In this document: piece by piece, positions 6,049-6,485 of the stretch
How the letters are laid out: each line of letters opens with the position of its first letter
How positions within the stretch are numbered: position 1 is the first letter of the stretch
Source of the DNA: Deltaproteobacteria bacterium
Lineage (GTDB): Bacteria > Desulfobacterota > Syntrophobacteria > B119-G9
Direction of reading: 5' to 3'
DNA length: 6,485 nt
Assembly (NCBI GenBank): GCA_003646715.1
Contig: QMLL01000099.1
Span: 1 to 6,485, forward strand
The notes under the pieces: generated by a model
What the model was told of the DNA's origin: nothing
What the model saw: the letters and a program-made list of their open reading frames with translations, nothing else
The model's database searches: none
Position numbers and translations under genes: made by a program

Positions 6049-6244
6049 AGAACCTGTGATAAAGGCAAGAAACTATCATGCTAAGAACTTAATGTTCCCA
6101 CTATTATTGTAAGGGGCAAAGCTACGTGTCGAGGGATAGGGACGAAGTCCCTTATACAGAGCCTAAATTCAGGGAATTCGTTTGGATATTTGAGAGAGTC
6201 TGGCATGACAAATTTGGAATACTGAACTAATTATCCGAGGTTCC
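6049..6244. mobile_element. Non-autonomous TIR element, copy 2, in tandem
   Basis: The left end is AGAACCTGTGATAA (6049-6062), 12 of 14 bases identical to the left end of copy 1. The right end is TTATCCGAGGTTCC (6231-6244), complementary at 13 of 14 bases to the left end of copy 1. Ten bases separate the two copies, in the same orientation. The last 50 bases match the end of copy 1 (TGGCATGACAAATTTGGAAT region). The interior differs and carries a GGGAC-GAA-GTCCC hairpin (6139-6151). TTA at 5849-5851 and at 6245-6247 flank the whole pair, which suits a 3-base target duplication. Confidence 0.62.
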
Positions 6245-6397
6245 TTAAATTGGTGTTTGATGTAATTTGTTGAAGTAATTAGCTCTAATTTCTGACAGGA
6301 ATTTTTTGAAATCCGGGATATGTCGTTTCAATATTCCATACATAACACTATCGTCTATTCGGTAGTGCAAGAATTTTTCTGTAAAAAGTTGCTTATC
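6245..6397 (-). pseudogene. Possible C-terminal fragment of a HepT (DUF86)-like toxin
   Basis: On the reverse strand, 50 codons are open between a TAG (6398-6400) and a TAA (6245-6247). The peptide contains FLHYRIDDSVMYGILKRHI followed by PDFKKFLSEI. This resembles the C-terminal end of HepT/DUF86 HEPN toxins, which commonly read LVH-Y-x-ID-x-x-x-VY-x-IL-x-x-x-x-x-DF-x-x-FL. The catalytic RN-x4-6-H helix is lost or scrambled upstream, so it cannot be active. The stop codon coincides with the TTA flank of TIR element copy 2, so the element may have cut the 3' end. No MntA-type nucleotidyltransferase partner is visible. The match is from memory of the family pattern and the piece is short. Confidence 0.38.
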
Positions 6398-6405
6398 CTA
6401 TCTGA

Positions 6406-6446
6406 TGAGTGAGACTTCACTCAGGTCAACCTTGACTGAGCACTCA
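6406..6446 (+). other. Cluster of short hairpins with TGAG/CTCA arms
   Basis: TGAGTGA-GACT-TCACTCA (6406-6423) is a perfect 7-base-pair stem with a 4-base loop. It is followed by GTCAA-CC-TTGAC (6425-6436) and by TGAG-CA-CTCA (6437-6446). Three inverted repeats in 41 bases, immediately before a stronger hairpin, suggest a structured RNA leader or a regulator site. There is no match to a known RNA class that I can defend. Confidence 0.35.
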
Positions 6447-6449
6447 AAG

Positions 6450-6485
6450 CTGGTGGTTATAACCCCGGCTTCGGGGTTACACTAG
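6450..6485. terminator. Strong GC-rich hairpin at the window edge
   Basis: TAACCCCG (6460-6467) pairs perfectly with CGGGGTTA (6472-6479) around a GCTT loop. Beyond a GTTA bulge, CTGGTG (6450-6455) can pair with CACTAG (6480-6485), so the stem probably continues past the window. It may be an intrinsic terminator or an attenuator. Any T run would lie outside the window on the forward strand; none is seen on the reverse strand. Confidence 0.45.

Noticed and set aside
5821..6485. Possible CRISPR array or tRNA gene in the repeat-rich tail.
   Set aside because: Repeats are only two diverged copies with unequal interiors, not regularly spaced, and no cloverleaf could be drawn from the hairpins.

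Overview
The window looks like bacterial chromosome of low to moderate GC. The first genes encode YggT (YlmG) and DivIVA, the membrane and coiled-coil proteins that sit together at the end of the division cluster in many Gram-positive and related bacteria. The intergenic DNA holds two kinds of short palindromic element: one with GTCATTG/CARTGAC ends and GAAGCAATCC arms, and one with TGTCATTCCGG/ATGACA ends. From memory, such elements are common in Chloroflexota of the class Dehalococcoidia and in some other groups. I therefore lean towards a Dehalococcoidia-like anaerobe, but this is inference and no marker gene here settles it.

Layout. Bases 1-1758 carry a short forward operon: yggT, divIVA and a two-CBS-domain protein, with a candidate promoter before yggT, a palindrome before divIVA and a weak terminator-like hairpin after the CBS gene. 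Bases 1914-3085 hold the reverse-strand wreck of an RHS/YD-repeat protein, with in-frame stops, frame changes and an internal deletion. Bases 3175-4312 hold a reverse-strand pair that overlaps by 8 bases: an eight-cysteine protein of the YkgJ (CxxCxxCC) type, then a class I SAM-dependent methyltransferase-like protein. Bases 4313-4737 are non-coding, with a candidate forward promoter and a MITE-like inverted-repeat element of about 155 bases. Bases 4738-5820 encode a 360-residue, cysteine-free, highly charged coiled-coil protein. Bases 5821-6485 have no intact gene. They hold two tandem non-autonomous elements with shared terminal inverted repeats, a nested 79-base hairpin module, a reverse-strand fragment resembling the C-terminus of a HepT (DUF86) toxin, and a cluster of hairpins that runs off the window end.

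How the genes may work together. YggT and DivIVA probably act at the division site or poles, and the CBS protein is co-transcribed and may add an adenine-nucleotide-sensing function, which is inference. The YkgJ-like/methyltransferase pair is almost certainly translationally coupled and may perform a metal-dependent modification whose substrate cannot be read from the sequence. The rest is accessory: a decayed RHS gene, a possible toxin remnant and repeat elements. I see no complete defence system, CRISPR array, rRNA or tRNA gene.
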